Below are positions 1 through 17,710 of a stretch of DNA of 59,474 nucleotides, one piece after another. Location: the NCBI RefSeq assembly GCF_009720365.1, contig NZ_ML769325.1:21126-80599 (forward strand), given 5' to 3'. The notes beneath the pieces are model-generated. The model saw only the letters and a list, made by a program, of their open reading frames with translations. It did not search any database and was not told where the DNA came from. Each line of letters opens with the position of its first letter. Position 1 is the first letter of the stretch. This DNA is from Catellatospora paridis. Its GTDB lineage: Bacteria > Actinomycetota > Actinomycetes > Mycobacteriales > Micromonosporaceae. The position numbers and the translations under genes are program-made.

Positions 1-72
1 TTGTGGGGGGTGGTGCCCGGGGGGGCCCCCGCGGGGGGGCGCGGCCGCGCCGCCCCCCCCCCACCACCGCGG
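1..72. other. GC-extreme segment downstream of fusA
   Basis: The 72 bases after the fusA stop are almost pure G and C, with runs of six to ten identical bases. A GGTGGTG near base 10 can pair with the CACCACC near base 62, so the fusA transcript (running leftward) could form a long hairpin here. It may be a fusA-distal terminator or spacer. Homopolymer runs of this kind at a sequence end can also be an assembly or read error. No gene is visible. Confidence 0.4.
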
Positions 73-2169
<2,097 letters not shown>

Positions 2170-2255
2170 TTCACGATCCTTTCGGAGTGGGACTCAGTCC
2201 CGGAAAGTCAAGGTTGTGGAGCCGGAACCGACGGATCGGCCCGGCTCCACGTGGT

Positions 2256-2726
2256 TCACCAGCGGTAGTGCGCGAAGGCCTTGTTGGACTCGGCCATCTT
2301 GTGCGTGTCCTCGCGACGCTTGACAGCGGCGCCCAGACCGTTGCTGGCGTCGAGCAGCTCGTTCATGAGCCGCTCGATCATGGTCTTCTCGCGGCGGGCG
2401 CGGGAGTACGTCACCAGCCAGCGCAGACCCAGCGTGGTCGCGCGGACCGGGCGGACCTCCACCGGCACCTGGTAGGTCGCGCCACCGACACGGCGGCTGC
2501 GGACCTCGAGGGTCGGCTTCACGTTGTCCATGGCGCGCTTGAGCGTCACCACGGGGTCGGTGCCGGTCTTCTCGCGGCAGCCCTCGAGCGCGCCGTACAC
2601 GACACGCTCGGCCAGCTGGCGCTTGCCGGCCAGCAGGATCTTGTTGACCAGCTGGGTGACCAGCGGCGAGTTGTACACCGGGTCAGCGGCCAGCGGCCGA
2701 CGCGGAGCGGGGCCCTTACGAGGCAT
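2256..2726 (-). CDS. rpsG: Ribosomal protein S7
   Basis: S7 is a primary 16S rRNA-binding protein that nucleates assembly of the 30S head. The 156-residue length and the opening [12 protein letters not shown] are typical of actinobacterial S7. Its ATG shares one base with the rpsL stop codon (TAATG arrangement), so translation is almost certainly coupled to rpsL. In other bacteria S7 is the translational repressor of this operon; no specific S7-binding structure was identified here. Confidence 0.98.
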   Translation of the reverse strand: MPRKGPAPRRPLAADPVYNSPLVTQLVNKILLAGKRQLAERVVYGALEGCREKTGTDPVVTLKRAMDNVKPTLEVRSRRVGGATYQVPVEVRPVRATTLGLRWLVTYSRARREKTMIERLMNELLDASNGLGAAVKRREDTHKMAESNKAFAHYRW

Positions 2727-3109
2727 TACTTCTTCCCTTCCTTGACCAGCTTCGCGCCGTAGCGGCTACGCGCCTGCTTGCGGTTACGCACACCCTGGGT
2801 GTCGAGCGAACCGCGAATGATCTTGTAGCGCACGCCGGGCAGGTCCTTCACACGGCCGCCGCGAACGAGCACGATCGAGTGCTCCTGCAGGTTGTGGCCG
2901 ACACCCGGGATGTACGCGGTGACCTCGATCTGGCTGCTCAGCTTGACGCGAGCGACCTTCCGCAGTGCCGAGTTCGGCTTCTTGGGCGTCGTGGTGTACA
3001 CACGCGTGCACACACCGCGCCGCTGGGGGCTCCCCTTCAGCGCCGGCGTCTTGGTCTTGCTCGTCTTCGCCTGGCGGCCCTTGCGGACCAGCTGCTGGAT
3101 TGTGGGCAC
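2726..3109 (-). CDS. rpsL: Ribosomal protein S12
   Basis: S12 lies at the decoding centre and controls translational accuracy. The reading frame is open much further upstream, but homology begins at [13 protein letters not shown], so the start is GTG at 3107-3109, with GGAG six bases upstream. That gives 127 residues, about three more than usual because of a LVKEGKK tail. The streptomycin-determining lysines are present in [10 protein letters not shown] and [10 protein letters not shown], so the protein looks streptomycin-sensitive. The aspartate of KDLPG is the one commonly methylthiolated in bacteria. It is the first gene of the str operon. Confidence 0.97.
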   Translation of the reverse strand: MPTIQQLVRKGRQAKTSKTKTPALKGSPQRRGVCTRVYTTTPKKPNSALRKVARVKLSSQIEVTAYIPGVGHNLQEHSIVLVRGGRVKDLPGVRYKIIRGSLDTQGVRNRKQARSRYGAKLVKEGKK

Positions 3110-3439
3110 CGGTGTTCTCCGCTCCCTTTTGCTTCCTCTCCGCGGCTTCGCGCCGCGGAAACTTATGTGTGGCCGTGGCCGCGAATGCGGCCCGAACTGC
3201 TGCGATCGGCGCTGTCTCGGAATGATTCCGCGACAAGTGCCGACCCCCGCGGTCGGGCGTGTCGTCCGGCGCACGGGCCCGGCGGCTCGATTTCTCGAGC
3301 TGTCGGAGTCTGTCGTTGTCGTGGTGCTACGGGCCGCCCGACCAGTGGTCGGACCTCTCCCGCTCGGCGCACGCACGAGGGGCCCGGGCAAGCCCGGGCA
3401 CGAGGGGAAAGAGTACCGAACCGATGGCCCACTGGTCAA
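3110..3439 (-). promoter_or_regulatory. Promoter and leader of the rpsL-rpsG-fusA operon
   Basis: On the minus strand, TTGACC (3434-3439) and TACTCT (3410-3415) are separated by 18 bases, a good match to the actinobacterial housekeeping promoter. Transcription would start near 3403, leaving an untranslated leader of about 290 bases before the rpsL GTG. The leader contains short GC palindromes such as GCCCGGG repeats near 3381-3400, but I recognise no named riboswitch. Bases 3440-3640, up to the next gene, show nothing further. Confidence 0.7.
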
Positions 3440-3640
3440 AACGGGGTGACCCGACCCCTCGTCGATGCGAGGCAACCAGTCGTTCCGAGCAACCAGCCCG
3501 CCGTCAGTGCGAACTCCGACAGCCAGTCTACCTCTTCGATTCCCGGGGCCCGAACGGGATACCGCACCGTGAGGTAGCTCGCACCGGCAGGCTCCCTGGC
3601 GAACGGCCGTACGGCGCAGCGCGGCGGCCGCCGAACGGCC

Positions 3641-4207
3641 TCAGCGGGCGCTGAGCACGATCGCGGTGAGCAGACCCACCGCGGCCAGCAGCAGGCCCGC
3701 CGCGCCGCACACCAGGCCGGCGATCGCCACCCCGCGGCCGGTCATGTTGCCCGCGGCCAGCCGGATCTGGCGCATCCCGAGCCAGCCGAGCAGCACCCCC
3801 GCCGCTCCGAGCAGGATCGCCAGCGCCGCGAACGCGCCGGCGACCAGCCCGCCCCAGCCCTGCTGCGCGCCTGCCACGCCGAAGCACCACACCGTCAGCG
3901 ACACCAGCACCGAGCCGACCCCGGCCACCAGCGCGCTGGCCGCCACGCCCGAGGCGGTCTTCGGCGCGCCCAGCACCGCCAGCCCGTACGGCGTGCCCGG
4001 CACGACCTCGACCCGCACCGGCGGCGGGTAGTTCACCGGCTGCGGCCCGGCCACCGGCGGCGGACCCGCGACCGGCGGCTGCTGCACCGGCGGCCACTGC
4101 GGCGTGGACGGCTGCTGGCTCGCCGGGAGCCCGGCCGGCCACTGCGGCGCGGGCGGCTGCTGGCCCGACGACGGCCACTGCGGCACCGGAGGCTGCTGAT
4201 AGGTCAC
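3641..4207 (-). CDS. Proline-rich membrane protein, DUF4190-like
   Basis: The 188-residue protein has a cytoplasmic-looking N-terminal third rich in Pro and Gln, with four PQWP repeats. Hydrophobic segments follow at roughly residues 85-115 and 120-185, in the layout of small actinobacterial DUF4190-type membrane proteins. The start is taken as GTG at 4205-4207 (VTYQQPPVPQ) because the repeats begin there and AGGA lies upstream; the frame extends 14 codons further. It follows the 117-residue membrane gene by 78 bases on the same strand, so the two may be cotranscribed. Function is unknown; assignment rests on composition and topology only. Confidence 0.75.
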   Translation of the reverse strand: MTYQQPPVPQWPSSGQQPPAPQWPAGLPASQQPSTPQWPPVQQPPVAGPPPVAGPQPVNYPPPVRVEVVPGTPYGLAVLGAPKTASGVAASALVAGVGSVLVSLTVWCFGVAGAQQGWGGLVAGAFAALAILLGAAGVLLGWLGMRQIRLAAGNMTGRGVAIAGLVCGAAGLLLAAVGLLTAIVLSAR

Positions 4208-4285
4208 GTCGCCGATCCTGCCACGCCTCGCCCACCCCGCGCCCGCCAAGGCGGCTGCCGCCGCCAGGACGGCCCGCCGGCCGGG

Positions 4286-4639
4286 TCAGTCGACGGTGGG
4301 CGGGAAGTCCTGGGTGCCGAAGCGCACCCCGCGCAGGAACAGCCACACGGTCAGCGCGACCAGGCTCAGGCCGGCCAGGACCAGGCCGAGCCAGGCCAGC
4401 CGCTCCGCCCAGCGCACCCGGCCGGCGCCGGTGCGCCAGCCCTCCCCCGTCCTCAGCTCCTCGCGGGCCTGGCGGGCCAGCGCCAGGGCGATCGTGGCCG
4501 GCACGATCCCGCCCACGGCCGGGCCGGTCACCGCGGCCAGCAGGCCGAGCCCGAACGCGGCGGTGGCCTTGCTGTCGGCGACCGGTTCCGGATCAGCCGG
4601 ATCCCGGTCGGCCCCGGACACGAAAACGGCGTCCCCCAT
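4286..4639 (-). CDS. Small membrane protein downstream of rpoC
   Basis: This 117-residue protein has a short acidic N-terminus (SGADRDPADPEP) and hydrophobic segments at roughly residues 25-50 and 80-105, resembling half of a DUF4190-type protein. I do not recognise a function. The ATG at 4637-4639 lies inside the loop of the rpoC terminator hairpin, so a stable hairpin would mask this start. A GTG six codons downstream (4621-4623) lies just past the terminator stem and is an alternative. The gene may be expressed only from transcripts that read through the terminator. It is followed by the 188-residue membrane gene. Confidence 0.7.
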   Translation of the reverse strand: MGDAVFVSGADRDPADPEPVADSKATAAFGLGLLAAVTGPAVGGIVPATIALALARQAREELRTGEGWRTGAGRVRWAERLAWLGLVLAGLSLVALTVWLFLRGVRFGTQDFPPTVD

Positions 4640-4666
4640 GCCGTGTAAACGACACGGGGGACGCCG
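4623..4666 (-). terminator. Intrinsic terminator of rpoBC
   Basis: Eleven bases at 4656-4666 pair perfectly with 4627-4637 across an 18-base loop that itself contains a GTGT/ACAC mini-stem. On the minus strand the stem is followed directly by TTTT (4623-4626). It lies 18 bases beyond the rpoC stop codon. Confidence 0.85.
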
Positions 4667-4684
4667 TGATCTCACTTCAAGCGA

Positions 4685-8575
<3,891 letters not shown>

Positions 8576-8626
8576 GTTGTATGTCCCTCTTTGCTCGTGT
8601 CTTCATCAGTGTCAGTTGATGGCGGA

Positions 8627-8662
8627 GGCGTCCTCCACACGCCGGAGCGCGCGGAGGACGCC
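8627..8662 (-). promoter_or_regulatory. Hairpin in the rpoB-rpoC gap
   Basis: GGCGTCCTCC (8627-8636) and GGAGGACGCC (8653-8662) form a perfect 10-base-pair stem with a 16-base loop. On the transcribed minus strand no U-tract follows, so it is unlikely to be a terminator. It may be an RNA processing or pausing structure between rpoB and rpoC. On the opposite strand it would be followed by TTTT. Confidence 0.6.
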
Positions 8663-8669
8663 TTTTACA

Positions 8670-12101
<3,432 letters not shown>

Positions 12102-12471
12102 GATACGTCCTTCCGAGGACCGGTGGTGCAACGGCCGTTACGCGAGCAACCCGACAACCCCTGGTCCAGAGCCGACGTCAAAAGACAACCGGCATTCCGG
12201 GCAGGGGGAAAGTCGAAGGGCAGCGCAAACTAGCACTGTAGCAGAAGCACCGACCGCTGTCGAGTCCCCACGGCAGGCTTCCGCAGAACGTGTCCTGGAC
12301 CACCTTCAGATCGGTGTCAACCACGCTCTGTACCCCGGCCGCTACGTACTCGGAAGGTCGTACTGAAGAAAGACTGCCTGGCGTCGTCGTTCACGTCAAG
12401 ACCCGGCGACGTCTTCCAGTGTCCAACACTGCGTCAAGTTCGCATCACTACGCGTTTGCGCAGCAAGAACA
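12102..12471 (-). promoter_or_regulatory. rpoB upstream region
   Basis: This 370-base gap between the rplL terminator and rpoB holds no gene. On the minus strand there is a consensus TTGACA at 12315-12320 and a TTGACG at 12394-12399, either of which could be the -35 of an rpoB promoter, but no convincing -10 sits at 16-19 bases from them. The strong ribosome binding site AAGGA of rpoB is at about 12109-12113. A promoter is expected because of the terminator just upstream. Confidence 0.45.
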
Positions 12472-12502
12472 AGGGGCGGACATCCAGTGGATGCCCGCCC
12501 CT
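12472..12502 (-). terminator. Terminator after rplJ-rplL
   Basis: A 14-base-pair stem (12472-12485 with 12489-12502, one G-U pair on the RNA) has a three-base loop and is followed on the minus strand by TTGTTCTTG. It lies 44 bases after the rplL stop and should separate rplJL transcription from rpoBC. Leaky termination here is the usual way that L7/L12 is made in excess of beta. Confidence 0.85.
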
Positions 12503-12546
12503 CGATGCGGTCACGCTCTTGGCGTAAAGCCCGGCGTGACCTCAGA

Positions 12547-12927
12547 TCACTTGAGGGTGACCTTGGCGCCCTCGGCCTCGAGCTTCGCCTTGGCCTTCTC
12601 GGCGGTCTCCTTGTTGGCCTTCTCGATGATGGCCTTCGGCGCGGCCTCGACCACGTCCTTGGCCTCCTTCAGGCCCAGGCCGGTCAGCTCACGCACGACC
12701 TTGATGACCTGGATCTTCTTGCCACCGTCGGACTCGAGGACGACGTCGAACTCGTCCTTCTCCTCGACCTCGACCGGAGCGGCCGGGCCACCCGGGGCAG
12801 CGACGGCCATCGGCGCGGCGGCCTTGACGTCGAAGGTGTCCTCGAACTGCTTCACGAACTCGGAGAGCTCGATCAGGGTCATCTCCTTGAACGCGTCGAG
12901 GAGTTCGGTGCTGCTCAGCTTCGCCAT
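12547..12927 (-). CDS. rplL: Ribosomal protein L7/L12
   Basis: Multicopy stalk protein that recruits translation factors. It has 126 residues: an N-terminal dimerisation part ([20 protein letters not shown]), an Ala/Pro-rich hinge and the C-terminal factor-binding domain (EFDVVLES...[22 protein letters not shown]). The ATG at 12925-12927 follows a purine-rich site. The gene is 80 bases after rplJ, in the usual operon order, and is followed by a strong terminator. Confidence 0.98.
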   Translation of the reverse strand: MAKLSSTELLDAFKEMTLIELSEFVKQFEDTFDVKAAAPMAVAAPGGPAAPVEVEEKDEFDVVLESDGGKKIQVIKVVRELTGLGLKEAKDVVEAAPKAIIEKANKETAEKAKAKLEAEGAKVTLK

Positions 12928-13007
12928 GTCAGGCGTCCTTTCGTTTCGGGTCTACATGCCGCGGCAGACAGCCGCGAGCTGGTTGGTTCGGACGACGTCG
13001 ACGCCGG

Positions 13008-13544
13008 TCAGGCGTCGGCGCCCTCCTTCTCGCGCTTGTCCTGCAGAGCGGCGACCGTACGGACGGCCTGCGCCAGCGGGGCCTGGAAGAGCGCCGCGGC
13101 GTTGCTCATGCTTGCCTTCATCGCGCCGGCCAGCTTGGCCAGCAGGACCTCACGGGACTCGAGGTCGGCGAGCTTCGCGACCTCAGCCGCGGTGATCGCC
13201 TTGCCCTCGAAGACGCCGCCCTTGATGACGAGCAGCGGGTTCGCCTTCGCGAACTCCTTCAGGCCCTTCGCGGCCTCGACGACATCGCCGGAGACGAAGG
13301 CGAGCGCGGTAGGACCGGTGAACAGAGCGTCGAGACCGGTCAGACCGGCGTCGGTCGCGGCGCGCTTGGCAAGCGTGTTCTTGGCAACGGTGTACTCGGC
13401 ACCGCCCAGCGAACGACGCAGCTCGGTCAGCTGCTTCACGGTCAGGCCGCGGTACTCGGTGAGCACCGTGGCGTTGGACTCGCGGAAGCGCTCGGTGAGC
13501 TCCGCAACACTGCCGGCCTTGTCGGCACGGATCTTGTCCGCCAT
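13008..13544 (-). CDS. rplJ: Ribosomal protein L10
   Basis: L10 anchors L7/L12 dimers to 23S rRNA. From the ATG at 13542-13544 it has 178 residues; GGAGGGG lies just upstream, and the frame's 34-codon upstream extension is untranslated leader. The N-terminal RNA-binding domain ([20 protein letters not shown]) and a C-terminal helix for L7/L12 are recognisable. In bacteria L10, bound to L7/L12, represses its own mRNA through the leader; the structured leader found here fits that. Confidence 0.97.
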   Translation of the reverse strand: MADKIRADKAGSVAELTERFRESNATVLTEYRGLTVKQLTELRRSLGGAEYTVAKNTLAKRAATDAGLTGLDALFTGPTALAFVSGDVVEAAKGLKEFAKANPLLVIKGGVFEGKAITAAEVAKLADLESREVLLAKLAGAMKASMSNAAALFQAPLAQAVRTVAALQDKREKEGADA

Positions 13545-13735
13545 GTCCCCTCCTCTCTCGTACTCCAGGCTGGTCTCGCGGGACCCGGCGTTCGACAGGA
13601 GCGGACAAACAAAACGCCCCGGCGCAGGGCGCACGGGGCTTGGCACGGCACGAGGCCGGCAGGCTCACCGTTCTTCCCTGCGCGGGCCGCCCGTGGGTCC
13701 GCTCGTTGCCGAGCGACGGGGCCTTCGATCATGCT
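13545..13735 (-). promoter_or_regulatory. Structured L10 leader with attenuator
   Basis: The rplJ leader contains a terminator-like hairpin: GCCCCG and GCGC on one side pair with GCGC and CGGGGC (13616-13639, one bulged base, loop CCT), followed on the minus strand by GTTTTGTTTG (13606-13615). It lies inside the transcript, 72 bases before the rplJ start, so it can act only as an attenuator. Upstream sequence to about 13735 is rich in alternative pairings. This is the arrangement of L10-leader autoregulation known from other bacteria; the kink-turn itself was not modelled. Confidence 0.6.
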
Positions 13736-13841
13736 CCGGAGTGATCCGGATCAGATGACCAGCGGTCTTTGGGTGGAACTGTTGACAGGAACGATACGTG
13801 ACCTGTTGGACGCCCGCCAAATCGGGGTGGTGTGACCTGTC

Positions 13842-13863
13842 TTGTATCAACCCCTTGACACAA
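13842..13863 (+). promoter_or_regulatory. GntR-type operator O1
   Basis: TTGTATC, eight bases, then GACACAA: an inverted repeat with one mismatch. A TTGACA (13855-13860) overlaps its right half. It lies 72 bases before the membrane-protein/gntR operon and is partner to the operator at 13884-13905. Confidence 0.6.
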
Positions 13864-13883
13864 ATAGCCGCGATGTCGTCCCC

Positions 13884-13905
13884 TTGTATCAACCAGACGA
13901 TACAA
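13884..13905 (+). promoter_or_regulatory. GntR-type operator O2
   Basis: TTGTATC, eight bases, then GATACAA: a perfect inverted repeat, extended outward to CCCC...GGGG. It overlaps the ribosome binding site AGGGGA of the first gene. It begins exactly 42 bases after O1, four helical turns, so both sites face the same side of the DNA. The spacers of both begin AACC. Confidence 0.65.
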
Positions 13906-13914
13906 GGGGACATG

Positions 13915-14631
13915 ATGACCATCGCCGGAAGATGTCGGATCACCGGTTTCGCCGTCGGTGTGGGGATCGCGTTCGGGCTCGCCCACACCTACCTGTTCGA
14001 CCTGGCGCCGGTGGGGCTGGCCCTCCCGTTCGCCATCGGCGTCCTCGCCGGCCAGCTCGCCTCGCCCCGGCGCGCCGCCGGCCGGGGCATGGCCAGCCTG
14101 CGCACCCGCCGGATCCGCGACTACGTCCCGCGCGACGGCGTGGTCGCCATCGGCGTCATGGCCGTGGCACTGCTGCTCGCGTCCGTCTACCCCGCCCCGC
14201 CCGCGCCCAGCGCGGAGATCCGTTACTTCGGCACCGCCGCCCCGGTGACCCTGACCTCGACGCTGGCGACCCTGGCCGTCCTCGGCCTGCTGACCTGGCT
14301 GGCTGTGTGGGCCCTGGTGCGCAGCCCGCAGGCCGGTGCCGACGAGACGGAGCACGCCGCCGACGAGGTGTGGCGGCGCACGACCGTGAACACGATCGTC
14401 ACCGCCTGCGCGACCTGCTACGCGGCCGTCTTCACCGCGTGCGCGTTCTGGTTCGCGCAGGCCCAGCTCGACTGGCGGGGCGGCGGGACGCCCGCGGCCG
14501 GGTACGTGCTCGCGATCCTCGGCGGCATCGGGCTGGTGCTGACCGTCAGGTTCGGCGCGGCGATGTCCGGCGCCCAGCCGTCCCCGCGGACCGACGTGCC
14601 GGGCAGCCACCCGGTCCGGGCCGCGGCATGA
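13915..14631 (+). CDS. Membrane protein paired with a GntR regulator
   Basis: A 238-residue integral membrane protein with about five hydrophobic segments (roughly residues 10-50, 70-90, 105-135, 165-190 and 205-225). Two ATG codons are adjacent (13912 and 13915); the second is better spaced from AGGGGA at 13905-13910. I recognise no catalytic motif; an acidic cytoplasmic loop (GADETEHAADEVWRR) is notable. Its last bases overlap the gntR start (ATGA), so the two are translated together. YtrA-type GntR regulators commonly sit beside membrane proteins or ABC transporters that they repress, so this is probably the regulated target, with unknown function. Confidence 0.85.
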   Translation: MTIAGRCRITGFAVGVGIAFGLAHTYLFDLAPVGLALPFAIGVLAGQLASPRRAAGRGMASLRTRRIRDYVPRDGVVAIGVMAVALLLASVYPAPPAPSAEIRYFGTAAPVTLTSTLATLAVLGLLTWLAVWALVRSPQAGADETEHAADEVWRRTTVNTIVTACATCYAAVFTACAFWFAQAQLDWRGGGTPAAGYVLAILGGIGLVLTVRFGAAMSGAQPSPRTDVPGSHPVRAAA

Positions 14632-15011
14632 CGGCTGAACGGTCGGTGCGACTCGACCCCCGCTCCGCCGTGCCGCCGTTCGAACAGGTGCGCGGCCAGA
14701 TCGCGGAACTGATCGCCGCCGGGGTGCTGCCCGCGGGCGACCGGCTCCCGTCGGTGCGCCAGCTCGCCGGCGACCTCGACCTGGCCGCCGGCACGGTCGC
14801 CCGCGCCTACCAGGAGCTGGAGGCCGCCGGGCTGGTCGTCACCCGTCGCGGCGGCGGGACCCGGGTCGCCACGACGCCGCCGGTCACCCCCGCCGCCCGC
14901 GGCCAGGTGCTGGCCGAGTACGCGGCGGCCTACCTCACCGCGGGCCGCAGGCTCGCCGCCACCGACGAGGAACTGCTGGCCGCCGTGCAGGCCGCCCTCC
15001 GGTCCGGCTGA
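14628..15011 (+). CDS. GntR-family regulator, YtrA type
   Basis: A 127-residue repressor. The N-terminal GntR winged helix is clear (PPFEQVRGQIAELIAAGVLP, GDRLPSVRQLAGDLDLAAGT, ARAYQELEAAGLVVTRRGGG). The C-terminal part is only about 50 residues, too short for a FadR or HutC ligand domain, which points to the YtrA subfamily. The ATG overlaps the stop of the upstream membrane gene by four bases. The two phased inverted repeats upstream are the likely targets, implying negative autoregulation of the operon. The effector is unknown. Confidence 0.92.
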   Translation: MTAERSVRLDPRSAVPPFEQVRGQIAELIAAGVLPAGDRLPSVRQLAGDLDLAAGTVARAYQELEAAGLVVTRRGGGTRVATTPPVTPAARGQVLAEYAAAYLTAGRRLAATDEELLAAVQAALRSG

Positions 15012-15059
15012 ACCCGGTCACCGCGCCGCGATGATCGCTGAGCGGCGGCGGGAATGCGG

Positions 15060-15091
15060 AAGGCCCCGCTCGCGGGTGCGGGCGGGGCCTT
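15060..15091. terminator. Bidirectional terminator between gntR and rplA
   Basis: AAGGCCCCGC (15060-15069) pairs perfectly with GCGGGGCCTT (15082-15091) across a 12-base loop. It lies between the convergent ends of gntR and rplA, 21 bases from the rplA stop. Confidence 0.75.
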
Positions 15092-15112
15092 CGGCGTGGA
15101 GTGGGAGGCGGA

Positions 15113-15823
15113 TCAGGCCTCGTTCTCCTGGATGTTGCGGGTCACGTTGGGGTCGACCGGGATACCGGGGCCCATCGTGGTGGTCACGAAGACCTTCTTC
15201 AGGTACTTGCCCTTGGACGCCGACGGCTTGGACCGCAGCACCTCTTCCAGCACCGCGGCGTAGTTGTCGACCAGCTGCTCAGCAGTGAACGACGCCTTAC
15301 CGATGATCATGTGCAGGTTCGAGTGCTTGTCCACGCGGAAGGTGATCTTTCCGCCCTTGATGTCGGAGACCGCCTTGGCGATGTCCATGGTGACCGTGCC
15401 GGTCTTCGGGTTCGGCATGAGGCCGCGCGGGCCCAGGATCCGCGCGATCCGACCGATCTTGGCCATCTGGTCCGGCGTCGCGATCGCGGCGTCGAAGTCC
15501 AGCCAGCCTTCCTGAATGCGAGCCACCAGCTCGTCGGTCCCGACGGCGTCGGCGCCGGCGGCGGTCGCCTCGGCGGCCTTCTCGCCGGAGGCGAAGACGA
15601 TCACGCGGGCGGTCTTACCGGTGCCGTGCGGCAGGTTGACCACGCCGCGAACCATCTGGTCCGCCTTGCGCGGGTCGACGCCGAGGCGCATCGCGACCTC
15701 GACCGTGGCGTCGAACTTGACCTTGGTGGTGTCCTTCGCCAGCTTGATGGCCTCGACGGGGGTGTACAGCTTGTCCCGGTCGACCTTCTCAGCGGCAGTG
15801 TTGTAGCTCTTGCCGTGCTTCAT
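15113..15823 (-). CDS. rplA: Ribosomal protein L1
   Basis: L1 forms the mobile stalk that guides E-site tRNA release. The protein has 236 residues and shows the family regions [16 protein letters not shown] and [17 protein letters not shown]. The ATG is at 15821-15823. It follows rplK by 88 bases in the canonical rplK-rplA order. L1 represses its own operon in many bacteria by binding the mRNA; no L1 site was identified. Confidence 0.98.
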   Translation of the reverse strand: MKHGKSYNTAAEKVDRDKLYTPVEAIKLAKDTTKVKFDATVEVAMRLGVDPRKADQMVRGVVNLPHGTGKTARVIVFASGEKAAEATAAGADAVGTDELVARIQEGWLDFDAAIATPDQMAKIGRIARILGPRGLMPNPKTGTVTMDIAKAVSDIKGGKITFRVDKHSNLHMIIGKASFTAEQLVDNYAAVLEEVLRSKPSASKGKYLKKVFVTTTMGPGIPVDPNVTRNIQENEA

Positions 15824-15911
15824 TTCTCAGATCTCCTGTGGTTGTGTCGAGCCCTTCCGGGCCCTCCCACGAAACATCGAACCGTCAGGCGGCGGACGCC
15901 GCGTGCGGCGT

Positions 15912-16343
15912 TCAGTCCTTGACGACGATGCCCATCGACCGGGCGGTGCCGGCGATGATGCGCTCGGCCATGTCCAGGTCGTTGGCGTTCAGGTCGGACA
16001 TCTTCTTCTCGGCGATCTCGCGCACCTGGGCGCGGGTAACCGAACCGACCTTGGTGGTGTGCGGCACGCCGGAGCCCTTGGCGACACCGGCGGCCTTGAT
16101 CAGGAGTCGGGCGGCCGGCGGCGTCTTCAGCACGAACGTGAACGAGCGGTCCTCGTACACGCTGATCTGTGCCGGGACGATGTCACCGCGCTGCGACTCG
16201 GTCTGGGCGTTGTACGCCTTGCAGAACTCCATGATGTTCACGCCGTGCTGACCCAGCGCGGGGCCCACCGGCGGAGCCGGGGTGGCCTGGCCGGCCTTCA
16301 GCTGCAGGGTGAACGTCTTGACGAGTTTCTTCTTCGGAGGCAT
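15912..16343 (-). CDS. rplK: Ribosomal protein L11
   Basis: L11 binds the GTPase-associated region of 23S rRNA and is needed for RelA activation. From the ATG at 16341-16343 ([18 protein letters not shown]), with AGGAAG upstream, it has 143 residues. The proline-rich [19 protein letters not shown] is the thiostrepton-linked N-terminal domain and is intact. A 33-codon open extension upstream is non-coding. It lies between nusG and rplA as in most bacteria. Confidence 0.98.
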   Translation of the reverse strand: MPPKKKLVKTFTLQLKAGQATPAPPVGPALGQHGVNIMEFCKAYNAQTESQRGDIVPAQISVYEDRSFTFVLKTPPAARLLIKAAGVAKGSGVPHTTKVGSVTRAQVREIAEKKMSDLNANDLDMAERIIAGTARSMGIVVKD

Positions 16344-16537
16344 GTCTACTTCCTGGGACTTGTCGACCCGCCGTCTCGGCGGATCAGGGTGGTTTACACC
16401 GGACCGGCCGGTGCGTTCGCGCGCACGGTCAGCGCGCGGCACAGGCCGGACGTTCTAGGTTAGCGCATACTCGTACGCGCCTATCCGGCGAGGTGGGGCC
16501 TTCGCACCGGATGTGACCAGCGACGCGGTGAAACGCC

Positions 16538-16570
16538 GCGCGGCGGGGCCCCGGAGGGCACCCGCCGCGC
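16538..16570 (-). terminator. Hairpin terminator after nusG
   Basis: GCGCGGCGGG (16538-16547) pairs with CCCGCCGCGC (16561-16570) across 13 bases, 14 bases after the nusG stop. On the minus strand it is followed by GGCGTTTCACC, so the U-tract is weak. The 194 bases from here to rplK should hold the rplKA promoter, which I could not pin down. Confidence 0.6.
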
Positions 16571-16583
16571 GATCGCGTTTCTA

Positions 16584-17300
16584 TCAGATCTTGGCGACCT
16601 GGTTGAAGTTCAGCTCGACCGGGGTCTCCCGACCGAAGATCGACACCAGCACCTTGAGCTTCTGCTGGTCAGCGTTGATCTCGGAGATCGTGGCCGGCAG
16701 CGAGGCGAACGCGCCGTCGGTGACGGTGACGGAGTCGCCGACCTCGAAGTCCAGCACCCGGATCTCGGCCTTGGCCTTCTTCTGGCCGGCGCCGGGCGCC
16801 TCCACCGCGGGCAGCAGCCACTTCAGCACCTCGTCGAGGCTCAGCGGCGCCGGGCGGTCGGCCCGGTCCGTCGCGCCGACGAAGCCGGTCACACCCGGGG
16901 TGTTGCGCACGCACGAGTACGACTCGGGGGTGAGGTCCATGCGGACCAGCAGGTAACCCGGGAAGACCTTGCTCTGCACCTGGGTGCGCTTGCCGTTCTT
17001 GACCTCGACCTCTTCACGGGTCGGCACCTCGACCTGGAAGATGAACTCCTCCATGTCGAGGCTCGTGATCCGGGTCTCGAGGTTGGTCTTGACCTTGTTC
17101 TCGTAGCCGGCGTAGGAGTGCACGACGTACCAGTCGCCGGGCGCGAACCGCAGCTTCTGGCGCAGCTCCGCGGCCGGGTCGAACTCGTCGTCAGCGGGTG
17201 CCGTCTCAAGCGTCGGCTCGTCGGTCACCGCGACCGCGGAGGTCACCTCGGTGTCTTCCGTCTGGGCCGTCTCGTCGTACTCAGGCACGTAGCCGCTCAC
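16584..17300 (-). CDS. nusG: Transcription elongation/antitermination factor NusG
   Basis: NusG binds RNA polymerase and links it to Rho or to the ribosome. The protein has 238 residues: an acidic, probably disordered N-terminal extension of about 50 residues (common in Actinobacteria), the NGN domain ([19 protein letters not shown]...[11 protein letters not shown]) and a C-terminal KOW domain ([20 protein letters not shown]). GTG start at 17298-17300. It follows secE by 14 bases, so the two form an operon. Confidence 0.97.
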   Translation of the reverse strand: MSGYVPEYDETAQTEDTEVTSAVAVTDEPTLETAPADDEFDPAAELRQKLRFAPGDWYVVHSYAGYENKVKTNLETRITSLDMEEFIFQVEVPTREEVEVKNGKRTQVQSKVFPGYLLVRMDLTPESYSCVRNTPGVTGFVGATDRADRPAPLSLDEVLKWLLPAVEAPGAGQKKAKAEIRVLDFEVGDSVTVTDGAFASLPATISEINADQQKLKVLVSIFGRETPVELNFNQVAKI

Positions 17301-17314
17301 TTCCGTAGTTTGTG

Positions 17315-17710
17315 TTACTTCGCGTCGCCGAAGACGAACAGCACGCCCTTGGCGTAGGCGAGGTCCAGCAGCGTCACGATGGCCATCATGAACGACACGA
17401 AGATCAGGACCACTGCGGTGTACGTCAGCAGCTCGTTACGCGTCGGCCAGATGACCTTACGCAGCTCGGCGACGATCTCACGGACAAAACGTCCGATCCG
17501 GCCGAAGAAGCCGACCTTCTCAGCCTTCTCCGTGCTCTTGACCGCGCGGGAACCCTTGCCGTCCGTCACCTTGCGCGACTTGGTCGCGGTGCCACCGCCG
17601 GAGACGCCCGACTCGTCGTCGTCGGAGGCGTCATCGTCGACAGCGTCGTCGAACACGTCGTCAACGTGCTCGGCCGCGGCGTCCTCGCCACGTCGGTTGC
17701 TCTCGGCCAC
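17315..17710 (-). CDS. secE: Preprotein translocase subunit SecE
   Basis: Essential small subunit of the SecYEG channel. The 131-residue protein has a long acidic N-terminus ([19 protein letters not shown]), then the conserved amphipathic helix and hinge [20 protein letters not shown], and one transmembrane segment at about residues 96-117. It is the first gene of the secE-nusG operon and lies between tRNA-Trp and nusG, the usual actinobacterial position. Confidence 0.95.
   Translation of the reverse strand: MAESNRRGEDAAAEHVDDVFDDAVDDDASDDDESGVSGGGTATKSRKVTDGKGSRAVKSTEKAEKVGFFGRIGRFVREIVAELRKVIWPTRNELLTYTAVVLIFVSFMMAIVTLLDLAYAKGVLFVFGDAK

Noticed and set aside
8627..8662. Intrinsic terminator between rpoB and rpoC
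   Set aside because: The T-run is on the wrong side for minus-strand transcription, and rpoC must be cotranscribed with rpoB.
12315..12320. TTGACA as a firm rpoB promoter
   Set aside because: The -35 is perfect but no TANNNT lies 16-19 bases downstream; kept only as a candidate.
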